From Scedosporium boydii (taxonomy: Eukaryota; Ascomycota; Sordariomycetes; Microascales; Microascaceae): a DNA stretch of 64,000 nt. The position numbers were made by a program, and so were the translations under genes. Numbering within the stretch: position 1 is the stretch's first letter; every line of letters starts with the position of its first letter. The DNA lies in NCBI GenBank assembly GCA_002221725.1, contig NJFT01000071.1:62001-126000 (forward strand), read 5' to 3'. The notes below the pieces were generated by a model that saw only the letters and a program-made list of their open reading frames with translations, had not been told where the DNA came from and searched no databases. Shown in pieces: positions 35,087 to 46,109 of the stretch.

Positions 35087-36319
35087 ATGCTCCAGAACCA
35101 TAGCTTCCGAGCTTCTCGGTCATTGCTACGTGCTACTTGTGGACCACGAACTATCGGAGCCCGCCAAGCCCGTTTCCAGTCCACCACGACCTCCTCCTCA
35201 TCGACTACCAGCAATGGCAGGACAGATAACTCATACTTCGCCGCTGGTGTGGCAGGTGGCCTCGCCGCCGCGACTATGATCTACGGCACATACTTGCTGA
35301 CACCGGCGGGACGAATGCAGCGCAAGATTAACAAAGGAGCCAGAGAAGCAGCGGAGAAATACCAGGAGGCGACCAGAAAGTTGCAGCAGACGACAGCGGA
35401 CGGAGATCAAGCGATACAGTACATTAAGGATTATTGCTATTCCTACCTCAGCTGGGTTCCTGGGGGACGTCAGTTCATCGATGCCGCGTTTCGGGACATT
35501 GAGACACTCAAAATGAACCACCGAGATGAAGTGAACCAGATCCTCGTCGATACGTACAAGCAGTTCCAGACATTGTCCAAGTCGAACTTGAGTCTGAAGA
35601 CCGGCTCTGAAGCCCTCGATGTCCTTGCGGACATGTCCAAGAAGCTGGGTAATCTCGCTGACTATGCATCTGCTGATATCCTCGATAATCATCCACAAAT
35701 CAAGGCGCAACTCGGAAGGAGCCTGGACCAGCTGAAGGAAATGGGAGAACAGTATGGGCCCGAGGCAAAGGAGAAAGCCGAGAAAACATTGGAACAGATC
35801 AAGGAGATCGTGGGTAACGTTTTCAGCTCCGACAATCTGGACCGGGCAAGGAGGGTCCTCGAGGAGGCGATGGAATCGGTGGAGAAGCTTGGGGATGAAG
35901 CATGGAAGAAAGGCCTAGAGCAAGCAAAGCCTTATCTCGGCAAGAATCCAAAAGCGAAGGCTCTAATCGAGGATAACGCTGGGGATTTGAAGCGTGGGAA
36001 TGCCAAGGAATTATTTGAGAAGGCAAAGGACGCTGTTGAGTCGGGGAACATAGCGAGCTTGGAAGAGTACGTGAAGAAGGAACTGGGCGAGGCAAGGCAG
36101 ACAGGATCACAGGTCTCGAACGCACTCGGCCTCGATCAGTATTTCAAGACGATTCCTAATGGGAGCGAGGTCTTGGTGAAGATAGAGCTGCTGAAGGAGG
36201 CTGCCGAGAAGGAAAAGCGCGAGGGCGAGAAGTTGCTACGCGATACAATGGACGAGATTAAGCAAGTACTTGAAAAGAGGTCTGAAAAAGCAAAGGAGAT
36301 TGTTGACAAGAAGAACTGA
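35087..36319 (+). CDS. Mitochondrial-type helical (apolipoprotein/LEA-like) protein
   Basis: A single exon of 410 aa. The N-terminal 35 residues are basic, Ser/Arg-rich and free of acids (SRSLLRATCGPRTIGARQAR), a typical mitochondrial presequence. A hydrophobic Gly/Ala helix follows (YFAAGVAGGLAAATMIYGTYLL), which could anchor it in the inner membrane. The remaining 320 residues are amphipathic helices with frequent K, E, A and L, in the style of apolipoprotein, perilipin or late-embryogenesis-abundant proteins. Cysteine is nearly absent after the presequence. Role is unknown; structural, lipid-related or stress-protective roles are inferred from composition only. Confidence 0.8.
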   Translation: MLQNHSFRASRSLLRATCGPRTIGARQARFQSTTTSSSSTTSNGRTDNSYFAAGVAGGLAAATMIYGTYLLTPAGRMQRKINKGAREAAEKYQEATRKLQQTTADGDQAIQYIKDYCYSYLSWVPGGRQFIDAAFRDIETLKMNHRDEVNQILVDTYKQFQTLSKSNLSLKTGSEALDVLADMSKKLGNLADYASADILDNHPQIKAQLGRSLDQLKEMGEQYGPEAKEKAEKTLEQIKEIVGNVFSSDNLDRARRVLEEAMESVEKLGDEAWKKGLEQAKPYLGKNPKAKALIEDNAGDLKRGNAKELFEKAKDAVESGNIASLEEYVKKELGEARQTGSQVSNALGLDQYFKTIPNGSEVLVKIELLKEAAEKEKREGEKLLRDTMDEIKQVLEKRSEKAKEIVDKKN

Positions 36320-38348
36320 GAATAGAACGGACCAGATACTACTCTATCACCAGATATCTATTAATACACCTTCCCGGTCGGTGAAAAAGTATGGTTTTTC
36401 CATGTCTGTGTGAGGAGGTCATACGAGCCAAATTCAAAGGAATGAGTGTGTTCATGAAGTCACTGGCAGATTTGATCAAACTTGGGCGGTGGGGCAGAGA
36501 ATGAGGAAACGGTGTTTTCTTCAGACACCATATCTTTTTCCCACACACATATTTCTGTAGAATCTACCTCGGTATATCCCTCAGTATTGCATGTGAAAAT
36601 GGAAAGTCCAAACCCACGTTGACGGCTGGGAAGATCTTGCTGGCATCGGAATCTCGGAATCCTATCGAGCTTATGTCGCATTCCTTAGCCCCATTTCGCC
36701 TTCGGTTTTAAAATAAGAGCCGCAGTTGCGACCGTTTTGTGTCACCATTCGATACTGGACGACACAGTCGTTTGTTGGGGGCAGTTAACGCTATTCTCGC
36801 CTTAACTAGATGATAAACGACGCCTTAGCAAATATGTGATGTCTCCTGGGTGAATGGTATTTGAGAGTGGGCTTTGTTTTTATTATATCCTGGGCTACAC
36901 AAGCAAATATTTTGGTGTGCTAATCAACAATGGGACATCACGACGTCAAATCTTCGGCAAACTTCTCGATGAGTTCTTGGAAACCGGCAAGATGAAGAGC
37001 GCCAATTACCTATCCACACACATTAGCTTTGCCATAGATTCCCTGCCAAGCACCGCTTCTCCTTCGGTCTTTGATTGCTCTAAACTAACAGAATCAAAGC
37101 CCCTGTCGCCGACAACTCACAGAGCATAGGTTCCTACGTGTGTCTGTTCGCACAATTACATTCCATTACCCTAATGGCACACCGACATATATTTGGCTTG
37201 GTCAGTTGTTTGCCTGACGAACGCTTTTACCCCTCTCTCCTCCCTTCCTTCTCTCCTCCCTTCCCTCTCTCCTCCGCTTGTATTTCTAAATCCCTGCACG
37301 GGACTTAGACAGAAGATCCATCGCGAAGAGGATCAACTAAAGACGAGTTGACGAGACGAATGGTGAATAAGTCTCAGTTACCGGGTTTTTACCTCTCGTC
37401 ATTCATACCCTAGCCTAATTTCATCAGAGATAATATACTTCGAAGGTCATTCTTCGTGCATTTTTGAGCTTTCCGCTCTGGCAGTTTCCGACTGATAATC
37501 ACCTTGCCCCCCAACCCCACGAAGTATTCGGGACGGAGTGGAGGTGGAGGAAACTAAACTATTATTAGTCTCCCCACATGAAGGATTCACTTGTCGCTTG
37601 TCAGACGGGGCCAGTCCCTCCCCCGCCCAGAGAACCGACCCTGATAGTCCGGGACGGGTAATATTATAGCACGGGATTTAATCAAACCCGTTATTCCAGT
37701 AGCTGGAATAAAGATGAAGGTCGTAGTCGGTGTCTTCCAATTACAAGATGGGCAGGTAGCAAACGATGTGGCGGGCAATCTTGCAGAATGTCTCACTTGG
37801 CGAATGACGGCCAGAGGTTTTCACTCGAGGGCAGCCACCACGTGAATCTACCAGCAGGGAAGCAGGGTTGAAGAAGAGGCCCCTGCTGAGGCTTTTAACA
37901 AGTCGCCGACTGCCCTGCGGCGTTGCACTTGCTCCCTTGATCGCGCCATAGGGTAGTATTCCCGACAGGCCCTTTGTTTAATTTCGGTTCCGGATTAGGT
38001 GAAGTGTCCGCTGTCGGCTCTAATGTAACGGTAGGCTGACATTGGGAAGAAAGTTCATCCATGCAAAGATCGTGAGGAAAAAATGCAACTCTACGAGGTA
38101 GAACAACACCATAAACTATATCAAATCCAATGACGGGGCTAGGTAATTACATGGGCGCGCTGGTCGAGTCATGATTCGGCACTGGTTTCATGGCGCAGAT
38201 AGCCACGATTTAAAGACACAAAAAGCCACGATCCCCTCCACCATTTGGGACATCAAGCTGGTTCGTATCTTCTTCAAGCGGCCACGGTGGTTACCTTAAC
38301 AGAGAAGTTCGTATTGCCTCCATTCATCTTACCCTGTCCAGCTTGACG
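36320..38348. other. Two-kilobase intergenic region with pyrimidine repeat
   Basis: No gene is supported. A pure pyrimidine stretch at 37231-37275 contains two and a half copies of ctctcctcccttcc (35-48 and 51-64 of that hundred). Frames at 36854-37129 do not look coding. The 3' part is the promoter of the DUF7029-like gene. Confidence 0.5.
37235..37275. repeat. Pyrimidine-rich imperfect tandem repeat
   Basis: Two copies of the 14-bp unit ctctcctcccttcc, spaced by two bases, with a partial third copy. One strand is wholly pyrimidine, so a triplex-forming or promoter-type CT block is possible. Confidence 0.7.
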
Positions 38349-39847
38349 ATGAAGCTCCTGTCTTGTGCTGCGTTGGTCTTCGGCCTCTTGGCTTCGGCCG
38401 AGGCTGCTAGGGGGAGGCCATCCCGTCGTCCCGTTGCAGACAACACCACTGTCCACAAGTTCAAGCCTTCCCGCCGTCCCGGTTCGGACGTCGGTCGCCG
38501 CAAGAACCTCGTCCCCAAGAAAAAGGTACAGCTTTCGTACGGAGCGGCCACAGATGGCGTCCCAGGTTCCATCGACATGAAGCTTGCCCTCAACAACCCC
38601 GCTGTTGTCCTCGAAGATGTCGACGATGTTTCTGAAGCCGTATGTGGGGATGGGTTCGTTACTGTATCTTTCAGCAACAAGGAAGGCCTCGACGAGGCCC
38701 TGGAAGACTGGACCGAAGACAAGGCTTTTATCCTAATTACCAACCATCTGGGTAACTGCGATGCCGAGTTCGAACGTGGCTTCTTCTTGGCCAATGGCTT
38801 TGAGGCAAACACCAAGGACTTGACTATTAAAGTCAGTGCGGCTAAGCAGGGGATTGAGCAGGTCGCGAGTAAGTGGCGTTTGATGCGGATCCCCACGGTG
38901 CCTACTCAATATCGGCTAACACCTGCGTAGCCAATTTGCAGATGAATTTCACTTCTATCCCCGGAGGGACCGTCACAAAGCGAACAGTTTATGACCCCAG
39001 CACGTCTCTCAGCCTTTCCAAGGGACTTACCCCCAACACGGTCTTGTACACTGACAATAAATATTTCACTCTCACCGCGAACGAGGCCGGGTTCACCAGC
39101 ACTGTTACATTCTCCGGGTATATCGACTACAACTTCTTGCTTTGGAAAGTCGAGGATCTCCATTTCGACATTGACACCACGTTCAACGCCGGGGTTACCC
39201 TTTCGGCAGATGTCCTGGCCTCGTATTCCAAGACGCTCAAGTTTTCTCCTGGCAGTCTCTCTTACGACTTCGTATCCGTCCCCGGAATTGTCAAGATTGG
39301 TCCGGGCATCGATTTCGGCATCGGATGTGTCTTTGATGCCTCCGCCGCCGTTGGTGTCACTGCCTCCGTGAATGTCGGAATCCCCAAGGGCAATGTCCAC
39401 CTTGACTTCCTCGACAGCTCCAAGACCAGCACCTCGGGGTGGGTTCCCAAGTACAGTGCTACGGCCAACATCACGGAGCGCGCCCGTGTTGGCCTTGATG
39501 CCAGCCTTGACCTCACCCTCGAGCTCGCTGTTGAGCTCCTTGCCGGCCTCGTTGACCTTTCCGCTGGTGTCACTGCTACTCCCGGATTCGACAACAAGTT
39601 CATCCTCGTTGGTGACCAGGGTGCTGGTGTCCAAGGTCGCGAAGCTGAGCCTGAGTATAAGGCTCTCACTGTTCGAAATGACAACCCCGTTCTTGACCCT
39701 CGTCAAGAGCTTGCTTGCGCCAAGACAAACGGTGTTCAACTTACCACGGACTTCTACTTTAAGGTGCGCGCCTTTGCCACTCAGTGGTGGGAGAAGGAGA
39801 TTTACAGCTTTACCAAGCCTCTCTTCAAGTACTGCTATGCTTGGTAA
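38349..39847 (+). CDS. Secreted protein with DUF7029- and DUF7223-like domains
   Basis: A 478-residue secreted protein of unknown function. There are two exons with an intron at 38869-38930 (GTAAGT...GTAG). It has a signal peptide (MKLLSCAALVFGLLASAEA), then a basic region with repeated SRRP. Residues 80-170 (VVLEDVDDVSEAVCGDGF, FILITNHLGNC) fit DUF7029. The rest is beta-rich and fits DUF7223 (DFGIGCVFDASAAVG, GWVPKYSATANITERARVG). It is a shorter paralogue of the protein at 14664-18018 and lacks that protein's C-terminal third. Such proteins are common in fungal secretomes; surface or wall binding is a guess from context. Confidence 0.86.
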
Positions 39848-40504
39848 ACATGACTGAATTGGAGAACTCTATGTTGGGGAGGGCTGCTGGTTTACGCGAG
39901 GGCATTTTTCGTGAGAACGTTTGCAGAAACATACAAGGTCTATAAGCTATGGTGGATGGGTTTGAAGCCACGGTCACTACTTTTGTGGCTATAATCTAAT
40001 GAGCCAGGATTCACAGTAGCTACAAATACATTTAATTTCTTTACTTCTCTTAAGCTTAGGGGAAGTTCTTATTTTTTTCCAACGTCTCCACTAACTATGA
40101 CGTCAAAATGCTGGGGCGGTCCAGGACATGAGAAGCGGAAGTGGTTGTCAATGTGATGAGCCACGCAATTCGGACCACGGATGGCGGAACTCCGCCCTCG
40201 ACAGCACGCCTATCGGCCTCTTTAGGACTATTATACCTGATTTACTTCCGCCAAAATGGGTCGATAGACGGAGTCTTAATTTCCAAAAGTCAAGCACTAG
40301 CCAAAACAAAATTTTGAATTTGTCATGCAAGTATTGACGCGAATTCTATAAACAGCTCATGACAACCAGAGCCGACAGATGGTTTCTTCTTCCAAATCAT
40401 CGGCCCCGCTTCCTTCCGGGTCCGGCAAGCTGACGCCCGAATCTTAAACCACCCACTTTTCTGACCCTTTGCCAATTTTCCTCCGAAAGACTTCTAAGAG
40501 AAGA
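39848..40504. other. Intergenic, no gene seen
   Basis: Short frames only. The region holds the 3' end of the secreted protein gene and the promoter of the oxidoreductase gene. Confidence 0.55.
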
Positions 40505-41313
40505 ATGTCAACTCCGCGAGTTCTTGTGTTCGGGGGTACCGGCCCTGCCGGCATCTGTTTGCTCCGGGAACTCCTGTACCGCCAGCACCACACTATTGCG
40601 TATGCAAGAAATCCCGACAAGATTCCTCAGGAACTCGCATCGAATCCGCTCTTGACTGTATGTTCATTATGCTTTATAATACTACATACTACGTTGATCC
40701 GTTGATATTTCCATACCTTTGATGACTCACAGTATCGGTATAGATTATCAAAGGCGAGGTGTCCGATATCGAGAAAATCTCCGAGGCCGTATCCCAGAGC
40801 ACCGTCATTGTCTCTCTCCTCGGACCCAATCTGCTTCGCAACTTCGACCCAGCCACATACACCGATTTTTACAAGAATCTCTTCCCGATTATGAAGCAGC
40901 ACAATGTGGGTCGAATCTTCGCCATGGGTACCTTTTCCATTTTCCGACCAGAAGATCACTTCTCCATCACTCGCTGCCTCCTCGTGGCTCTCGTGTACAC
41001 CATCGCGAACCGAGGATGGCAGACGGCGACGGGCATAGGCCGCACATTCCAGGACCACGGGGAGGGGCTCGACTGGACGGTCTTTCGCATTGGGGGCATT
41101 CCTGGACGCCATGACGAGGAATCCTGGAAGCGGGATCGCGAGGATGGAGAGGCATTCGAGGGTGCTGTTGGAGAAAAGGGATGGTCGAGTTCGCAAAAGC
41201 GAGGAGCGCTGGCCCGGTGGCTCGTTGATGCTGTAGAGGATGGGAAGAGCCAATGGATTGGAAAGATGCCTGCTGTCAGTCGGCTCTCTGGAAGTAAGAG
41301 AAAGGTCGACTAA
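40505..41313 (+). CDS. NmrA-like NAD(P)-binding oxidoreductase
   Basis: An atypical short-chain dehydrogenase or NAD(P)-sensing protein of the cytosol. Two exons give 240 aa; the intron is 40658-40743 (GTATGT...ATAG), and phases close. The N-terminal Rossmann motif is VLVFGGTGPAGICLLREL, a GxxGxxG variant. Then come YARNPDKIP at the nucleotide-selectivity loop and STVIVSLLGPN in strand 4. The catalytic YxxxK of classical SDRs is absent, which fits the NmrA/atypical group. DWTVFRIGGIPG near residue 150 matches the usual proline-rich loop. Substrate is unknown. Confidence 0.82.
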
Positions 41314-41664
41314 GGTTTGTATTGGTATCATTATCTCCGGCGCCCAGTGTTATCCGATTACTTACCCTTACCTTATCATTTGTTACACCAGTTCCCTCTT
41401 GTCGTTGTATTCAGTCCATTCCCCGTCCGTTAATTCATAGGCCAAGTACAACTTAAACAGTCCGGTTCTTAAATTGAACATGCTACTCAATATAGACCAC
41501 GCCATGCCGAATCTCCAAGAAAATATGATCACACTCCCAATACCGCATTACCCTTTCAACGATTACCGCTCTCTATAACTGCCCCAGCCAAACTCAAAGC
41601 GCCGATACCCTTACCCTACCCGACAAAGAAAACGATATTCTCGAAAGACGAGTTTTGTTCTTGT
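41314..41664. other. Convergent intergenic, no gene seen
   Basis: About 350 bp between two convergent 3' ends. It contains only presumptive untranslated regions. Confidence 0.6.
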
Positions 41665-42911
41665 TTACGCAGGACGGGAAGTGCCCTCCGGCCATGAGCG
41701 CTTCCCAGTAACAAGGCGGATCGGGCAATCACCACCGAAAGTAGCCGACCCATAAACCCCCTTGTCCTTGCAGGCATCGGTGATACTGTCAATGATAGTG
41801 GCAAGTCCAGTGGGGTTGATAGGGCACTTCTCGGGGTTAAGGTCCTCGAGGAAGTCGATATAGAAAGAGCAGCCCGGTTCGTTGGTGTCAAGGGGGAAGT
41901 CACCGAACCAGTGGTGGTCACCCTTGCGACCAGCGGGGATGGTCCACTTGCCCTCGATGTCGGCTTGACCGGCTCCCAATGCGCGGCAGGCATGAAGCGG
42001 GCCAGAGCCCTCACCAGAACACTCTATGGCTCCTTGGATATTGAAGTCGCCGGTGTTCATCTGGTCGAAAGTTGTGGCCCAAGCATCCTGTAGGGCCCGG
42101 GGCAGAGGCACACCAGGCCGCTTGTAAATGTCATCCTGCTTATCGTCAGGGAGAGGCTTGCGCGTGGAGCAGTCTGTCCTGACGAAGATGGTATCACCGT
42201 CGACCGTTCCATCGGGGTGGCGCTTGAGCTGGGACTGGCAATAATTGCCGGTAGTAGACCATTTACCACGGTCATCCGTGCAGGTGGCACGAGGAAACCC
42301 GGGGGTATTATCGGCGGGACCCTCCGTCAGACTGCCGCATGAGTCATGGATGACGGGGACGAAAGTGAAGTAGCCGCACTCATTGTTCTCCAGCTTGACG
42401 GAGAAGGCTCTGGCGAACGCATCGGCCTCGGCAGAAGAATAAGATCCTGAGACGCCCAGTGTGAGGGCCTCTCGGACCTTCAAGCTGAGGCTACCGCCGG
42501 CGTTCCAAGTGACGGTGCGAGTCTTAGTCTCGGTAATCGTGCAAGTCATGGGACCGTGACAATAGGTGTTGGCAAACGGTTGTTCCCGGCCCCAGAAGAA
42601 CTAGGGGGCTTTGTTAGTTCTTGTGTTTGATGGTAAGTTATTATCCACTTTAGACTTACGTTGGTGCGAATCTCGCAGTACTTAGCACATCGGAGGTATT
42701 TCAAGTCCGGACCGTCGAATCCGTCAACGAAGGGACAAGTGCCATCAGCATCAAGCCTGTTCTTAGGGGGGCACACATCCGTCCTGTATTCATGGTAGAG
42801 CTCAGGCGAAGCGTCGACGCCATCGCAAGGGTTCCGCTTCACAACTGCAGCAGCGGAAGATGTGCCAACAAGGGCTAGAAGGGAGAGGAGCTTGGACAAC
42901 GTGGGGGACAT
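41665..42911 (-). CDS. Secreted Cys-rich orphan protein
   Basis: A 395-residue secreted protein without a recognised domain. Two exons; the intron is 42601-42659 (GTAAGT...CTAG), and phases close. A signal peptide is followed by a dibasic site (AAAVVKRNPCDG), so a Kex2 cut is likely. Cysteines are frequent throughout. A central block, TCTITETKTRTVTWNAGG then LGVSGSYSSAEADAFARAF, alternates polar and small residues like a beta-hairpin of a pore or lectin fold, but this is only an impression. The C-terminus is Gly- and Asp-rich, ending IRLVTGKRSWPEGTSRPA. Unknown function; effector-like or wall-associated is possible. Confidence 0.75.
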
Positions 42912-44013
42912 TGTGATTTATGAAAACGTACACAAGGTGATGATGATTCAGAAATAAACGATTTGATCAATTGATCTGAATATCATCGTGTGCCAAGACA
43001 GGGAAAGCTGGATCTATTTATCCCTACTGGTTCCAATGTCCTGTTTTCAATCCTATGGGATGTAGGAATTGTTCTTGCCATTACTGTTCATGTCGGGAGT
43101 TCCAATCCGGCTCTATTATTAGCAGCTCCGAGGCGGCCGATGAAGACGATCCCACATCAACATATCGGGCGCTTATCCAATTTCAGGCGAGATTCCAGTA
43201 GTAAATCCCCAAGCCGTAGACAAGGAGGGTTCTCCAGGATTCCTGTGATATCCTCGACAGTGGGGCGTGGGATTCTCGGCGAATCCTTTGATAGGTTGAG
43301 TCCAGCCACATGGGGGCAGTGAGATCCATTCACAGTTGCTTGCGCCCATCAATCGTTGAATTTTGAAACCAGCCCTCATTCGGTCCTACCTCACATTCCT
43401 CTATGGCTGTACGGGCAAGTCGCATCGCTGCATTCTAGACCTGGGGGACAAGTATTATATTTATTAGTGATCCCAGTTAATTTCGAGTTTTCAGTTTTCT
43501 GGGATGCGATGCCCTTTCGGCTGCAGAGTCCTTGGCGATGATCTTCATCCACCCCGCATAGAACGTCTGCAGGATGACTGCAAGAATGTGGCGAAGCCGC
43601 CATGTCGCTCGACTCTTTACCAACAGTTGGCGCAGCCTTGTAAGTAATCGATACCTCATCGCCCCATCCTGGCGGCTAGCTTGGCCCTGAATTTCTGAAG
43701 GATACGAGAGTCTCGGCAGTAGCGATCAAGCTCAGGCTTTCCATAAGTCCTAAAGTCCTAAGGCGTACCGCCTTTACCAAGGCAGACTTGTCGTTATCCT
43801 CTCGGGTACATGGAAAACTATGCCTGGTTGGTACTGGCATGAGACGCTCGATGTAAAGGTATGGGATGCGTGCCTTTGTATGGTTCGCGCGATCTGTCCC
43901 CATCTCTGATGTCATGGTGGGCAAGTCAAGCAAAGAGCGGGGCGCAAGGAAGGTGGCCGGGACTAAGATTGTTATTCTCAATCGTGGAACCACCACAGCA
44001 ACCAATTTAACCT
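42912..44013. other. Intergenic, no gene seen
   Basis: Lies between the secreted orphan and the tRNA gene. Open frames at 43356-44005 overlap on both strands and have no family resemblance. Confidence 0.55.
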
Positions 44014-44086
44014 GCCCGGTTAGCTCAATCGGTAGAGTGTGAGACTCTTAATCTCAAGGCTGCGGGTTCGACCCCCGCATTGGGCT
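44014..44086 (+). tRNA. tRNA-Lys (anticodon CTT)
   Basis: Seventy-three bases fold as a full cloverleaf. The acceptor stem pairs GCCCGGT with ATTGGGC. The D-arm is GCTCAATCGGTAGAGT. The anticodon arm is TGAGA-CTCTTAA-TCTCA with CTT. The T-arm is GCGGG-TTCGACC-CCCGC, with a normal B box. There is no intron. The overall sequence matches eukaryotic lysine tRNAs. Confidence 0.96.
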
Positions 44087-44123
44087 CAAATCCCAATGCG
44101 CCTTCTAAGAAGGCACATCCGAA

Positions 44124-44131
44124 TTTTTTTT
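44124..44131 (+). terminator. RNA polymerase III terminator of tRNA-Lys
   Basis: A run of eight T residues follows the tRNA after a trailer of about 37 nt, which includes a small hairpin (gccttctaagaaggc). Long T runs end Pol III transcription in fungi. Confidence 0.7.
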
Positions 44132-44231
44132 CTTCTTCTTTTTTCGTCCTTTCGCGCGTCTATTTCTATAACTTTTTTCTCTTCCTCTTTTCTTTTTGCT
44201 TTCCTTTTTGCTTTAGAAGATAAAAACGCCA

Positions 44232-44340
44232 ACATGTCTAGGAGCCAATGAGAACTCCTAGTATATCCTAGATCAAGTATTGAATAGGTATATCTTATAA
44301 CAATTTATATATCAAAATACTTGTCTAGTACCTGTCACGA
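44232..44340. other. AT/TA-rich stretch 3' of the tRNA
   Basis: Base composition drops to mostly A and T with many TA steps. Together with the stretch at 48019-48450 it flanks the tyrosinase relic and P450 gene. Repeat-induced point mutation of old repeats would give this look. Confidence 0.45.
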
Positions 44341-44681
44341 GATATGTCAGGTGGTAGAATCTGATCTCCTTCGCTAACGTTTAAGATCCCTGTAGAGGAT
44401 TACCACTCCTTTGGGGAAAAATCTCGCCGCTAAATTTGGTCCAAATACGGCTGAGCAGGGCCAATTTCTTCCGTTTCACCGCCTCTTCGTGTATCGCGCG
44501 CTCGGTAATTACGCGTTACTCATCGAGGATAATGACTGCTATTAATAGTGCAATGTAAAGCCTTTCTACCAAAGTACGATGGCATATATCCGGGGTACGC
44601 GCGATATCAAATCGAGATGGATCTGAGAATTCAGTCACGATCCTCGCGGATTTACAGCTTCAGTGGAAAATTTCACGAGCT

Positions 44682-45080
44682 ATGGCTCCATCATTAAACA
44701 ACCTAGTTGTGGGCTTCTTAGTGGTTAACACTGCCCTAGGGGCGCTGGCCATCTGGGAAGGACAGGAGGCTGGTACCTGTCCATCCACTAAGAAATGTCG
44801 CTCTTGGTAAGAGCCTAATATGAAAGGGAAGATGATTTTAATACATTGATCAACGGATACTCATGATAGCTCGTTTCTCACTCTCCGATGACGAGAAGCA
44901 GATGTATATTGAAGCCGAGCTCTGCTTGATGAACACGCCATCCATGAGTGACCTCCGTGGCAGCAGGACAAAGTTTGACAATTCCCAAGCCATCCGTGTC
45001 CTCCAGGCCGAAATCGCACCCTTCTTACTGCCGTTTTGCATCTCACCATCATCGGTCGTGTGGGAATCGCGTGTATAATC
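44682..45080 (+). pseudogene. Tyrosinase-like relic
   Basis: A 42-codon first exon starts at 44682 with a signal peptide (NNLVVGFLVVNTALGALA) and ends in KKCRSW at a donor (GTAAGA at 44807). After an acceptor at 44868-44869 comes LSDDEKQMYIEAELCLMNTP, then TKFDNSQAIRVLQAEIAPF. This resembles the start of the fungal tyrosinase domain (KxAYIxAxxCL, FDxxQAxHxxQ). The phases of the two pieces do not match, the expected His of the copper site is Arg (AIRV), and the frame degenerates at 45040 where FLPFHR-type sequence would follow. No second copper site is found downstream. I read this as a broken gene; family assignment is from memory of the motif. Confidence 0.5.
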
Positions 45081-46109
45081 TCAGCGGAGTTCCATTGTCA
45101 GTCGGTTTGAAGCCGTCGCGCATAAATAGATAGTCCGACAAAGGGGATCGTAGGGAATATTATACTTTACCGTCAGCCAATCCTCCTTTTTTAACGGAGC
45201 ACCGAGTGCTCGAGAAGGCTTGATGTACAAATGATAGTCTTGCGTAGAGTATCAGAGATGGTTATATTTTTTTCTTCATAATTATTTATAGCTATCCATA
45301 GAGATATAGCGACACGATAAGATATGATTATATAGGATGATGGGCAACAATCAAACAGCCATTGCTCTAGAGAAACAGAGGGCGCAAATAGCCGCCTGCA
45401 CGGTCAGTACTGTTTATTGGAAAGAGGGAAAGAAAATACAAGGGTCCGTAACGGCAATAGAGGCTTGGAGAAGGGCTCCGTACTCTACTGGCAGAGGTTG
45501 GAGAGACTGCGCGCGTCCAGGCGTGCTCGACGGCAATGGCCTACCACTCGTCCACCACTTGCGGGATCCGGTCGAGCCCATGGCCTCCCCTGCTCTTAAT
45601 CCTGCCCGGCGGCGTCTCTTTTATAGCCAATCTAGGCTAAGAGAGTATTGTCTTCTTGGTGTGATGGGGCGCCTGCTCGTGAGGCGACCCTACAATGATA
45701 GACCTATTCCATTACTAATCAGCTGTTACAGCCAGCTACGTTAAATGACTGGCAGATGTTATCTTGCTGCCTAATGGTGTGAAGGGGGGCCTGCACTCGC
45801 TATGAACCAGTCGCATCCTTGCAATTGAAGTCTAGAATAAAATGATATTACTCGTGGAACTGTTCCGGGCGGCCGCTGAGACAACAGAATATCAGCACTA
45901 ATTCGAGTCCTACATACATAGCTACATAGACACGATAAAGTCCTTTGACCCAATCAGTAGATCCGAGCCCCCCACGGCCCGGTTTAATTTGAAGGCGATT
46001 AAAGAGCTGGAGCTCCCTGCTTCTCTTCTCGGGGTTCAACCCGCTGGTAGAATATTATTCTCTGTCCCAATAACTTATCAGCCGTCGCTACCTCAGTCGA
46101 TAAGACAAG
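45081..46109. other. Intergenic between tyrosinase relic and P450
   Basis: AT-rich around 45250-45335. A + frame at 45337-45744 has no recognisable family. No gene is supported. Confidence 0.45.

Noticed and set aside
37235..37275. Possible transposon terminal repeat
   Set aside because: Pure pyrimidine tract with no matching inverted copy nearby.
38906..39739. Minus-strand frame of 277 codons
   Set aside because: Antisense shadow of the DUF7029/DUF7223-like gene, which has a signal peptide, intron and paralogue.
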